Source: Bacillota bacterium
Lineage (GTDB): Bacteria; Bacillota; Clostridia; Tissierellales; Tissierellaceae
Direction of reading: 5' to 3'
NCBI GenBank assembly: GCA_023388495.1
Contig: JAEWGC010000025.1
Coordinates: 1 to 64,000, forward strand
DNA length: 64,000 nt
This document shows positions 25,717 through 33,750 of this stretch, piece by piece. Below the pieces are notes generated by a model. The model had not been told where the DNA came from. It worked only from the letters and a program-made list of their open reading frames with translations, and made no database searches. Position numbers and translations under genes: made by a program. The number at the start of each line of letters is the position of its first letter. The stretch's first letter is position 1.

Positions 25717-28700
25717 CTATCTTCCTAAACTTCTAATATTATCAATTGGTTGATTGTCTAGAATCCTTTTTAGTGGTAAATAGTATGTCAATATGGCAGC
25801 TACAAAGAATATAATACATATTGATATATGAACAATCCATGGATATAACCATAATTGATCCTTTACAATATATTCAATATATTGTCTTGTATTTATTAAC
25901 ATAGGTCTACTATTTCCTATAGATGTAGTTAAAGTTGCTATAATTAGCACTATATGTGATATCACCAAAGAGATTAAACCATAAGAAAATCCCATTATTA
26001 GATATTGCTTTTGAAACTGTTCTTTTGTAACTCCTAAGGCTTGGAAAGTACCTATCCTCTCTCTTTCCTGTTCAAGTTTTGATAAGGAGGTATTATAAAG
26101 TATGATGCTAGTAATTACTGCAACAGCAATTCCTAGTATTGCTATGATTAATGTGAAGTTGAACGCTTTTCTATATATAATATCATTAGTTTCTTTATAA
26201 TCATGTAATTTAAACTCCCAATCCCTTGCCCTTTTCTGCATGCTAGTCTGCAATTGGGCTTCAAATGATTTACTATTGGTCTCAATAAAGACCCATGACC
26301 TACCGTATCTTGTAGGAGTCAAAGTCTTTATCCTATCATATAAAGTCCTAGCATCTAATCTTCCCTTACCTGTAATAGTGGTAGGATATAGCTTTTCAGT
26401 TAAGTTATATGAGCCTATAACTACTGGGTTTTCTATAGTATCTGAAAAAGGCCATATACCTCTCTCTGGAAAATAATAGATTAGTGCTGCAACCTTTACA
26501 TCATTAAATGCTACATCATTAATTTCTTTTTCCGTAGGTATTGTTAAATATATTGTATCTCCGACTTCAATACTATTATCCTGTAAATAATATTCCTTCT
26601 TTCGAAAATCATAAGTGATGTCATAGAGATCCTTATATTCTAGTAATTTTTTAACCCTATTTTTTTGTTCTGCATTTGATAGTATATCTTTTTCATAATC
26701 TTTATCAACTTCTTCTAAATTACTTCCCAACTCACCATAAATAGGTAACATTAAGATTACTTCTTGTCCTGATTCAAATTCTTCTTTATTTAGGCTTCCC
26801 TTAGTTATTGAATTTTCGAATTCATTATAGATCTTTTCATTTACATCAATACCATATATGTTTGTAACTATTGCTTCTTTAACTAAATAATTATTGTCTT
26901 CCTTTAAATTACTATAGTCAGTACTGTGTAGCCCAAAATGTTCCTTTGATAGATAAAAAGGCAATATCTTTTTAAATCCATTGTATACCACATTATTCTC
27001 AATACCTTCATACCATAGAAACGCACGTTCTCCACCTTTGTATAGATCAACATTGGTCACACCTTCAATTGATTTAAGGTCCTGTGAAAAGTCTTTTATC
27101 TCATCCCTCGTCAAGCCATAAATTACTTCGAAACCATATGATGGCTTACCTGTAATTACAATATTATTGATATAATCCCCAAAAAATAGAAAGCTTAAAA
27201 ATACGCATCCTAATAGTACAGTTATAGTAATAGTATATAATCCCAATGTAAGAAAATGTTTTCCTTTATGATATTTAATATTTTTCAAGGATATTATTCC
27301 AAATGTCTGTATCTTCATATCTAAATTTACTGGTTTTATCTTACGATTGGATTTTACAGTTGACTTCTTAGGACTCAATTCTTTTGATTTGGTTTTATCC
27401 TTCTTAAATTTCATTAAAGTTTTTTTCCTTCTAGGTGGTTCTGATATGGTTCCGGTAAGTGGAATTTTAGTAGACATTATCATTGGAGCTACCATACTAA
27501 TAAATATAGCCACAACACCTATCAATATACCTAGAACTGTAAGGCCATAATTAATATAAAAATTTAACTCAGTTTTTCCATATTTATTTGTAATAAGTAA
27601 GATAATCCTCCCTATCCCAATTCCACCAACTAAACCTATGGGAATAGTTATGATTAAAATATAAAGCACTTCCCATAATAGAAGCTTTCCTACTTGGTAA
27701 TTTGTTGCACCAATAGATTTCAATAAGGCAATTCTCCTCGTCCGCCTTTTCATTTGAGTAAAATATATTAAAAACACTATGAAAATTGTAGCTATAAATA
27801 CTAATAATAAAATTCCATAGACTAATATATTTTCTGTAGAACCTTCTTCATCAGAATGAAGATAGGAATTTATCCTTAACTTTTCAAAATCACCATTATA
27901 CTTGTTATAAAAATTCTTTGGAGAAGATTTAGTATCTATAAATAAGTGGTATGATGTCTCATATGTACTGGCATCTAGTTCCTTAGTTAAAAAAAATCCT
28001 TTTTCAATAAGTTGTCTCCCTGTATTTTCCGTTATAAAAGCATTGGCAACGGAATAGTGTCCATTATCCCAGAGATTACTGTATGTTTGAAATATTCCCG
28101 TAACTGTCATATATCTGACTATATAAGCCTTTTGATTTATCATGGTTCCATATTTTAATGTCTCTTCTCTATAAATTTCTGGGTCTTCGACGAGTTCATC
28201 TTCTAATTTTGTATACATATATACATAACCTGTCTTTACACCAACTTCTGTTCCATCAAAGGCTTCCAAGGATTGAATATTTCTTATGTTTTTAGTGGCA
28301 TACTTATCATAAATCTCGACTAAGTTTAATGCTCCCTGCACTTCCTGATTTGCTTCTATTTCTTTAAGGATTGGGAGTATTCGCTCCATTTGTTTCCTGG
28401 TAGCCTCTTTTTCATCTCCTTCATATATTGGAATATCTATCCTTACAGGAATAATGTCCCCAACCTTAATATCACCAGAAAATTGTTTAAGTTGATTTAA
28501 TTCTAGGGCAATTTCATCATCCTCCTCTGGCATCCTTCCCTCGTATATATGGAAAGAACCTAGATCTAGAAGATCCTGATTTATAGTCCCTACAATTCCA
28601 CAGGTAGATGATCTGCCTATTATTCTACTAACTCCTAGTTTATTTACATCCTTCAATTCCAATAAACGTTCCTGCATATGTTGATCTCCATTGTAATATG

Positions 28701-28875
28701 CAAGATCCCATTTCCCAAACATGGCAGTTTTTTGTTCATACTTAGTCATTTCCGAACTTGCATGAAATACTGTGGCTATTGTTATAAATAAAAATGATAA
28801 AATAATTACAGATGATAATATAAGAGTATCTTTTTTCCTTCCCTTCATACTAGATAAGGCTATTTTTCGCAGCAT
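25717..28875 (-). CDS. FtsX-family ABC transporter permease (large, duplicated)
   Basis: This 1052-residue protein has one N-terminal helix (TLILSSVIILSFLFITIATV) and a large extracytoplasmic domain (about 45-345). Three helices with the FtsX motif (RIALLKSIGATNYQVGKLLL) follow, then a basic linker near 490-530, a second helix near 550 and a second external domain. The protein ends in three C-terminal helices with ERERIGTFQALGVTKEQFQK. This duplicated layout is that of MacB/LolC-type permeases, which work with an ATPase to export or extract lipids or peptides. No ATPase gene is present: only a 17-codon ATPase-like start lies directly upstream (28878-28931). A divergent HTH regulator probably controls it. 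Confidence 0.88.
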   Translation of the reverse strand: MLRKIALSSMKGRKKDTLILSSVIILSFLFITIATVFHASSEMTKYEQKTAMFGKWDLAYYNGDQHMQERLLELKDVNKLGVSRIIGRSSTCGIVGTINQDLLDLGSFHIYEGRMPEEDDEIALELNQLKQFSGDIKVGDIIPVRIDIPIYEGDEKEATRKQMERILPILKEIEANQEVQGALNLVEIYDKYATKNIRNIQSLEAFDGTEVGVKTGYVYMYTKLEDELVEDPEIYREETLKYGTMINQKAYIVRYMTVTGIFQTYSNLWDNGHYSVANAFITENTGRQLIEKGFFLTKELDASTYETSYHLFIDTKSSPKNFYNKYNGDFEKLRINSYLHSDEEGSTENILVYGILLLVFIATIFIVFLIYFTQMKRRTRRIALLKSIGATNYQVGKLLLWEVLYILIITIPIGLVGGIGIGRIILLITNKYGKTELNFYINYGLTVLGILIGVVAIFISMVAPMIMSTKIPLTGTISEPPRRKKTLMKFKKDKTKSKELSPKKSTVKSNRKIKPVNLDMKIQTFGIISLKNIKYHKGKHFLTLGLYTITITVLLGCVFLSFLFFGDYINNIVITGKPSYGFEVIYGLTRDEIKDFSQDLKSIEGVTNVDLYKGGERAFLWYEGIENNVVYNGFKKILPFYLSKEHFGLHSTDYSNLKEDNNYLVKEAIVTNIYGIDVNEKIYNEFENSITKGSLNKEEFESGQEVILMLPIYGELGSNLEEVDKDYEKDILSNAEQKNRVKKLLEYKDLYDITYDFRKKEYYLQDNSIEVGDTIYLTIPTEKEINDVAFNDVKVAALIYYFPERGIWPFSDTIENPVVIGSYNLTEKLYPTTITGKGRLDARTLYDRIKTLTPTRYGRSWVFIETNSKSFEAQLQTSMQKRARDWEFKLHDYKETNDIIYRKAFNFTLIIAILGIAVAVITSIILYNTSLSKLEQERERIGTFQALGVTKEQFQKQYLIMGFSYGLISLVISHIVLIIATLTTSIGNSRPMLINTRQYIEYIVKDQLWLYPWIVHISICIIFFVAAILTYYLPLKRILDNQPIDNIRSLGR

Positions 28876-28877
28876 AT

Positions 28878-28931
28878 CTACACCCCCGTTACATAAGTTT
28901 TACTTATATTCTCTAACTTTAATAAACTCAT
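28878..28931 (-). pseudogene. ABC transporter ATPase remnant (17 codons) or leader peptide
   Basis: Between the regulator and the permease gene a frame opens at ATG 28931, 7 bases after AAGGAG. It reads MSLLKLENISKTYVTGV and then stops with TAG at 28878, 2 bases before the permease ATG. That peptide is the standard opening of an ABC ATPase of the MacB/LolD type (beta-1 strand plus the A-loop Tyr region). The rest of the ATPase (Walker A, signature, Walker B) is absent. Internal deletion of the ATPase gene fits best. The intact ribosome site suggests it is still translated, possibly coupling translation of the permease. Confidence 0.65.
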
Positions 28932-29259
28932 GTTTTCACTCCTTCATGGTTTTACAATAATAATAGTCCTTAAGCGGTATGATTGATATCTTCTTCTATA
29001 TTTATAGTATTCTGTAAATCATAAAGATATCTGTAATTATACCTGACTCTTCCTATAGCTTCTAATATAATATTTCACAATATCCCTCCATGTTGTATAA
29101 TGGTATAAGAAACCTTTGTAATTCTATTTTATTTTGATACTTTAATTTAAAATCATTATAACAAGATTATCCAATCTTTTATATAGACACTTATGTCTAG
29201 CAGTACGCTTGTTCTGAATTTATTTGGTTGCTTATCTCATTTTAAGGTATGGTGATTTT
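28932..29259. other. divergent control region between permease and HTH regulator
   Basis: This stretch of about 330 bases has no convincing gene. It contains two tandem palindromes (29163-29199) and a leftward -10 box TATAAT at 29155-29160. A very short leftward frame of 13 codons starts GTG at about 29079 after GGAGGG and encodes a basic peptide starting MKYYIRSYRKSQ; it is too short to call a gene. AT-rich sequence fills the rest. Confidence 0.55.
29163..29199. promoter_or_regulatory. two tandem palindromes, probable operator
   Basis: AAGATT-ATCC-AATCTT (29163-29178) is followed by TAGACA-CTTA-TGTCTA (29184-29199). Both have 6-bp arms around a 4-base spacer, and their centres are 21 bp apart, about two helical turns. 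They lie next to the leftward -10 box of the permease unit and 60 bases before the regulator gene, the usual place for a regulator acting on itself and its divergent neighbour. Confidence 0.6.
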
Positions 29260-30195
29260 ATGAATTACTCTCATTTTGGTGAGTTATTAAAGGAAATTAG
29301 AACATCATATAATATTACTCTTGAAGAACTAGCTAAGGGAATATGTAGCATTCGTCAACTATCTCGGATTGAAAATGGAAATAGCAATCCTTCCTTATAC
29401 ATACTTCATAATATTTCTAAGAAACTAAATATTGATCTGCAAAAATACTATCGAATCTATTTTAGTAGCAAGTCATTCATAGCTCACGATTTTAAATCAA
29501 AGCTTACAATATTAATATCAAATGCAGATTTACAAGAATTAAGAGAATTGATATCAAAAATTGAAAATATGGATGAATTTAAAGAGGATGAGAATAGGCA
29601 ATATATTTTATATGGTAAAGCTATATGTAACACTCATATAGATAAAGATTATCATCAATCTATTGAATATTGTATAGAGGGATTAGGTATTGAAGATCCT
29701 GACTTTAGCATTGACTTAATCAAAAGTAAATTATATTCTAAGATAGGGCTAACTATTCTTAACCTTTTAGCTAGTAATTATAATAGAATAGGAGAAAAAC
29801 AAAAAAGCTTTGATATCATTGAATCCATTTTTCTAGTATTAGATAATCATATTTCTAATGTTTCTTTAAATATGTATGGCTCTTTAGATTTTGAAAAAAA
29901 GCTATATCAAAGTACTGCATATAATCTCAGTGTATTATATATGAATAAATTAGATTATAACAAATCCTTAGAATATGTAGATAAGGGAATTGTATTTTCT
30001 AAGAATGAAAACTATATGCGTTTTTTCCCTGAATTATTAGCTCAAAAATCAAGATTACTTTTCAAGATGGGATTTAAGGATGATTCCTATAGTTCTTTTC
30101 AGGATTGTTTAGGCTTCTATCGAGTATGTAGAAAAGAGGAGGATATTAAAAAATTAGAAAAAGAAATAGAGGATACTTTTTTACACTCCCAGTAG
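29260..30195 (+). CDS. XRE-type HTH regulator with TPR-like C-terminal region
   Basis: This 311-residue protein has an N-terminal helix-turn-helix (residues 4-60: FGELLKEIRTSYNITLEELA, then the recognition segment SIRQLSRIENGNSNPSLYIL). A long all-helical region of TPR-like repeats follows (SKIGLTILNLLASNYNRIGE; YNLSVLYMNKLDYNKSLEYV). This is the layout of the RRNPP/Rgg-PlcR regulators, many of which bind a secreted peptide. The ATG at 29260 is preferred over an upstream TTG at 29224. It faces the ABC permease and is the obvious candidate to bind the tandem palindromes. No pheromone gene was recognised. Confidence 0.82.
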   Translation: MNYSHFGELLKEIRTSYNITLEELAKGICSIRQLSRIENGNSNPSLYILHNISKKLNIDLQKYYRIYFSSKSFIAHDFKSKLTILISNADLQELRELISKIENMDEFKEDENRQYILYGKAICNTHIDKDYHQSIEYCIEGLGIEDPDFSIDLIKSKLYSKIGLTILNLLASNYNRIGEKQKSFDIIESIFLVLDNHISNVSLNMYGSLDFEKKLYQSTAYNLSVLYMNKLDYNKSLEYVDKGIVFSKNENYMRFFPELLAQKSRLLFKMGFKDDSYSSFQDCLGFYRVCRKEEDIKKLEKEIEDTFLHSQ

Positions 30196-30246
30196 TATGG
30201 AATTTTATGTCATATTAATAGAAAATATAATATAAAAATATATAAA

Positions 30247-30273
30247 GATGCAATAGGCTATACCCATTGCATC
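30247..30273. terminator. bidirectional intrinsic terminator
   Basis: GATGCAAT and ATTGCATC arms with partly paired inner bases lie between the convergent regulator and YcdB-like genes. A/T tracts flank both sides. Confidence 0.8.
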
Positions 30274-30280
30274 CTTTTAT

Positions 30281-32371
30281 CTACTTGAACATATAGTTGT
30301 AAATCATATTTGCTGCATCTTCTCGGACCAACTCATATCTAGGTTTGATATTGCCTTTGCCGTCCCCTACTACTATCCTTAGACCATAGGCTATATTCAT
30401 ATATCCCATTAGTCCATCTGATACATCCTTTTGATCATTAAATAAATCTCTATAGATATCTAGTTCCGCTACCTTATCTAGCTTCATAGCCCTGATAATA
30501 TATTTTACAGCTTCTTCCTTTGTAACAATTCTATTTGGATTTTTCTCTTCTTCCTTAATATAGCCTAATCTAATGAATTCCCTATAGAGATCATCTTCCG
30601 TTAGATTATCTATTCCATATTGGTTCTGAGATTTCCAAAGTAGATACATAAAATCTTTTTGCTTTATCTTTTCCTTTGGCTTAAATTCTTCTTCCTTAAA
30701 GCCAACTCCATATTCAGCTAATGTCATTATTTTATCCTTAGCATAGGATTTATCTATATCTTTATAGCTTATTGGTTTATATTCAACATAAGGCTTCCCT
30801 GTATAATCTAGAAGTTCTCCTGTAGTTCCACTTATGATTACAGGTTTGTTTTGGTTTAGTGTATATACTAGTTTTATCTCGGAGTTTTGACCTTCAGGCT
30901 TAGTATAATCGTAGGTTTTAATATACATTAACTCTAGACCAATTTTATCCCACAATGCATCATAGGCCTTATCTATGGAAATAAGCTCTTTCTTTGATGG
31001 AAGCTCTCCCTTGAACCAGTCTAAGGTATAGGAACTTACCTCTCCGCCAACTCCATCTACTCCTACATAAATCCTATCATTTTCAACATAAACCTCTCCG
31101 TCTTTTCTAATGAATTGGAAGTAATAGCTTAGTTGATTATCTTCTGCATACTGATCTTCCATTAGCTCTATTTCATTTACCTTATTTGGTTGGATTTTTT
31201 TAATATATTCCTTTGCTATATCTAATGCCTTAGCTCTATTTATATTTGCCTTAGCACCTAATTCATATTCTACTGTTCTATAGAAGTTTAGTATCTCTCC
31301 TGTTTTAGCATTAAGTCCTGCATCTATATATAGGAACTTATCCTTTGATACTTCCTTCTGAAAATACATATGCCATTTGTATTCTCCTGGATTCTTGTAA
31401 TTGCTGTAAATATTTGTGTTAATTAATTTATAGCTATCATCTATTTTTAGTGTTTCTCTTGCTTTTTTCTCTACTGTTTTTTCATCTAAGAGGCCTGATA
31501 GCTTATCAACTGACTCTTCCTCTATTGGAGTAAGACCACCATCTCCACTATCCATGACCTTTTCTTCTTCTCCATAATAAGGACCATAGTAGTTTAAGTC
31601 TACCTTTTTACCTGTAAAGGCATCTATACCTCTATTTGGTCCAAGTACTCCATATGCTAGGTAATAGTTATTTTCTCTTCCATTTATATCTACTGGCCTA
31701 TAGTAGACATCAGCCTTGTACATTGGTTTTATTCCAATTTCAGTTTTATAGGCTTCCTTTCCCTTATCTAAGGTTAGAGCCTTCTCTGGTGAAGGAAATA
31801 CTGCTTTTCTATCCCAATTAGAGTAATAGTGTTCTATTTCCCCAGAGTATTTGTTTACACTTACGCTAACTGAGTTTTGTTGAAACTGGATCCCATTTAC
31901 ATAGCGACTAAAATTAAAGTAATATTGTTGATCCATAGAATTAGATGGATAGTTTTGTGGAATTAGTTTAATCTCTTTTGCAACCTTTGGGTCTATCTTA
32001 GCTATGAATTCCATAGCTATGTTTTCTGCCTCATCCTTTGTATAGGTAGGTAGTTTTAAATCTGGTTCCTTATATACTGACGAATAGCCATCATAGGAGA
32101 TTATATTCCCATCTATATCAACGTTTACGTTGATATTCTTTAGCTTACCAGTTGAATCCACCCAATTTAAGTAAAAATTAATATTATTGTCATAGGAATT
32201 CACATTAGATGTAAATTTGTCATATTCATCTGAGATGTTGAAGAGTTTCTTTGCCTTAAGTATGGCTTCTTCTAATTTTTTATCATAACTATTTTCTCCA
32301 TAGGCAGCAATAGGTATTAGTCCACTAATAGTTACAATAACAGCTAGTAAAGCAATTGAAATCTTTTTCAC
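30281..32371 (-). CDS. secreted YcdB/YcdC-domain protein with C-terminal SLH-like region
   Basis: This 696-residue protein has a classical signal peptide (MKKISIALLAVIVTISGLIP, cleavage near AAYGE). It carries several PepSY-like YcdB/YcdC repeats, each with a conserved pattern such as TKDEAENIAMEFIAKI followed by YYFNFSRYVNGIQF; similar units recur near residues 300-460. The last 150 residues look like S-layer homology repeats (DIYRDLFNDQKDVSDGLMGY; GDGKGNIKPRYELVREDAAN), which bind secondary cell-wall polymers. It is probably exported and held on the wall, perhaps inhibiting or escorting an extracytoplasmic peptidase, as proposed for PepSY proteins. Exact role unknown. Confidence 0.82.
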   Translation of the reverse strand: MKKISIALLAVIVTISGLIPIAAYGENSYDKKLEEAILKAKKLFNISDEYDKFTSNVNSYDNNINFYLNWVDSTGKLKNINVNVDIDGNIISYDGYSSVYKEPDLKLPTYTKDEAENIAMEFIAKIDPKVAKEIKLIPQNYPSNSMDQQYYFNFSRYVNGIQFQQNSVSVSVNKYSGEIEHYYSNWDRKAVFPSPEKALTLDKGKEAYKTEIGIKPMYKADVYYRPVDINGRENNYYLAYGVLGPNRGIDAFTGKKVDLNYYGPYYGEEEKVMDSGDGGLTPIEEESVDKLSGLLDEKTVEKKARETLKIDDSYKLINTNIYSNYKNPGEYKWHMYFQKEVSKDKFLYIDAGLNAKTGEILNFYRTVEYELGAKANINRAKALDIAKEYIKKIQPNKVNEIELMEDQYAEDNQLSYYFQFIRKDGEVYVENDRIYVGVDGVGGEVSSYTLDWFKGELPSKKELISIDKAYDALWDKIGLELMYIKTYDYTKPEGQNSEIKLVYTLNQNKPVIISGTTGELLDYTGKPYVEYKPISYKDIDKSYAKDKIMTLAEYGVGFKEEEFKPKEKIKQKDFMYLLWKSQNQYGIDNLTEDDLYREFIRLGYIKEEEKNPNRIVTKEEAVKYIIRAMKLDKVAELDIYRDLFNDQKDVSDGLMGYMNIAYGLRIVVGDGKGNIKPRYELVREDAANMIYNYMFK

Positions 32372-32384
32372 AATACCGCACCCC

Positions 32385-32789
32385 CTAATTTATATGTTTC
32401 ACTGCAGTAACTCTATTCTTTTGTATATAAAACTCATCGGAAAGACCATTGACTATAACTAATCCCCTTCCACAGCATTTTAAATCATTTGGGTCATAGG
32501 ATTTTAAATCATAGTCTATACCCTTACCTTCGTCTTCCACTTCAATTGTTACTCTACTTTTGCTTACCTCTAATGACAGCTTAACACATTTTGTTGTATT
32601 ACAATCATTACCATGTAATACACCATTTACAACTAATTCATTTAGTATTAGTCTTATGTCAAACATAATATCACTATTATCTATTATATGGTTAAGTTTT
32701 TTTAAGATCTCATCCACAAAGTTCTTTATCATATCTAAATCAGAGCATACAGTTCCACTGTATTTAAAGTCCACTGTCATCACTTCCAT
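32385..32789 (-). CDS. anti-sigma factor-type ATP-binding protein (SpoIIAB/RsbW-like GHKL)
   Basis: This protein of about 134 residues is a lone GHKL ATPase domain with N-box LILNELVVNGVLHGN, G1 box VEDEGKGID and G2 box GRGLVIVNGLSDEF. It matches the RsbW/SpoIIAB serine-kinase anti-sigma group, which bind a sigma factor and phosphorylate an anti-anti-sigma partner. No partner gene (RsbV/SpoIIAA or sigma) adjoins it, so it is an orphan and its target is unknown. The start is uncertain: ATG at 32789 has a weak site, while GTG at 32774 is 8 bases after GGAAG. It lies 14 bases before the YcdB-like gene in transcription order. Confidence 0.82.
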   Translation of the reverse strand: MEVMTVDFKYSGTVCSDLDMIKNFVDEILKKLNHIIDNSDIMFDIRLILNELVVNGVLHGNDCNTTKCVKLSLEVSKSRVTIEVEDEGKGIDYDLKSYDPNDLKCCGRGLVIVNGLSDEFYIQKNRVTAVKHIN

Positions 32790-32958
32790 CTAATTATATT
32801 ATTATTCCTTTAATGTATTTCTATTTTACCCATATTTTTGATAGTCTAATCTACTTGTATATCAACAGGAAATAATTTTTTCCCAGATAAACTTTTAGGT
32901 TTATAATCTGTTTTTCTGGGTATCATCTATATGATCTTAAAATGAAAGGAGAATGAAA

Positions 32959-33117
32959 ATGGAAAGATGGGTATGTGATCCATGCGGTTATGTATATGAT
33001 CCAGCTGAAGGAGATCCAGATAACGGAGTAGCTCCAGGAACAGCTTGGGAAGATGTTCCAGCTGATTGGGTTTGTCCAGTTTGTGGTGCAGACAAGGATC
33101 AATTTTCAAAGGAATAA
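32959..33117 (+). CDS. rubredoxin
   Basis: This 52-residue iron-sulfur protein carries both iron-binding CxxC pairs, WVCDPCGYVYDPAEGDPD and DWVCPVCGADKDQF, and the conserved middle GVAPGTAWEDVP. It holds one Fe in a Cys4 site and carries single electrons, for example to rubrerythrin or superoxide reductase in anaerobes. It starts at ATG 32959, 7 bases after GGAG; an ATG 6 bases earlier is too close to that site. It is a single-gene unit with its own terminator. Confidence 0.97.
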   Translation: MERWVCDPCGYVYDPAEGDPDNGVAPGTAWEDVPADWVCPVCGADKDQFSKE

Positions 33118-33127
33118 TCCCCTACAT

Positions 33128-33160
33128 AAAGCCCAGTGGTAAAGCCACTGGGCTTTGTTT
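33128..33160 (+). terminator. intrinsic terminator after rubredoxin
   Basis: Perfect 12-bp stem AAAGCCCAGTGG / CCACTGGGCTTT with a 5-base loop, followed by GTTTTATT. It may also serve the convergent engB gene. Confidence 0.93.
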
Positions 33161-33162
33161 TA

Positions 33163-33750
33163 TTATAGTAGGATATTTTCAAATACTTCCCATACCTTCT
33201 CCTTATTTATCTTCTTATCTGAAGAATAAGGTATAATAAGGCTTGTATCTTTTATTTCTAGCTTTTCCTTTATAATTTTTATACTTTTTTGGTAGTTTCC
33301 CTTTGATATCTTATCTGCCTTAGTGGCTATGACGATTCCTTTATATCCAAAGGATTTTATCCATTGATACATCATCAAATCCTGATCTGTTGGTTCATGT
33401 CGTATATCTACAATGAGTACTACCTCACGTAAATTTTTTCTATCTGTAAGATATCTTTCTATTATTTCTCCCCATTTTTCCTTTTCAGTTTTGGAGGCTA
33501 TGGCATATCCATAGCCCGGTAAGTCTACAAATCTAAAATTCTCATTAATTATATAGAAATTTATGGTTCTTGTTTTTCCAGGTTTACCTGAAGTTCTAGC
33601 TAAATTTGCCCTATTAATCATGGAATTTATAAAGGATGATTTACCTACATTGGATCTACCAGCAAAGGCTATTTCTGGCAGTTCATCCTGTGGATATTGT
33701 TTTGGTCCTACAGCAATGGCGTGTAGGTCTGATTTAATTATCTTCATCAT
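33163..33750 (-). CDS. engB: ribosome biogenesis GTP-binding protein YsxC/EngB
   Basis: This 195-residue GTPase has G1 AGRSNVGKSSFINSM at residues 30-44, G3 FVDLPGYGYA and G4 ATKADKI. It assists assembly of the 50S subunit. It overlaps the end of lon by 17 bases, the usual clostridial and bacillar order lon-engB, so the two are translationally coupled. Confidence 0.96.
   Translation of the reverse strand: MMKIIKSDLHAIAVGPKQYPQDELPEIAFAGRSNVGKSSFINSMINRANLARTSGKPGKTRTINFYIINENFRFVDLPGYGYAIASKTEKEKWGEIIERYLTDRKNLREVVLIVDIRHEPTDQDLMMYQWIKSFGYKGIVIATKADKISKGNYQKSIKIIKEKLEIKDTSLIIPYSSDKKINKEKVWEVFENILL

Noticed and set aside
28960..29100. 13-codon leftward frame (MKYYIRSYRKSQ...) as a pheromone gene for the HTH/TPR regulator
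   Set aside because: It has a ribosome site but is basic, lacks a secretion signal and is too short to separate from chance.
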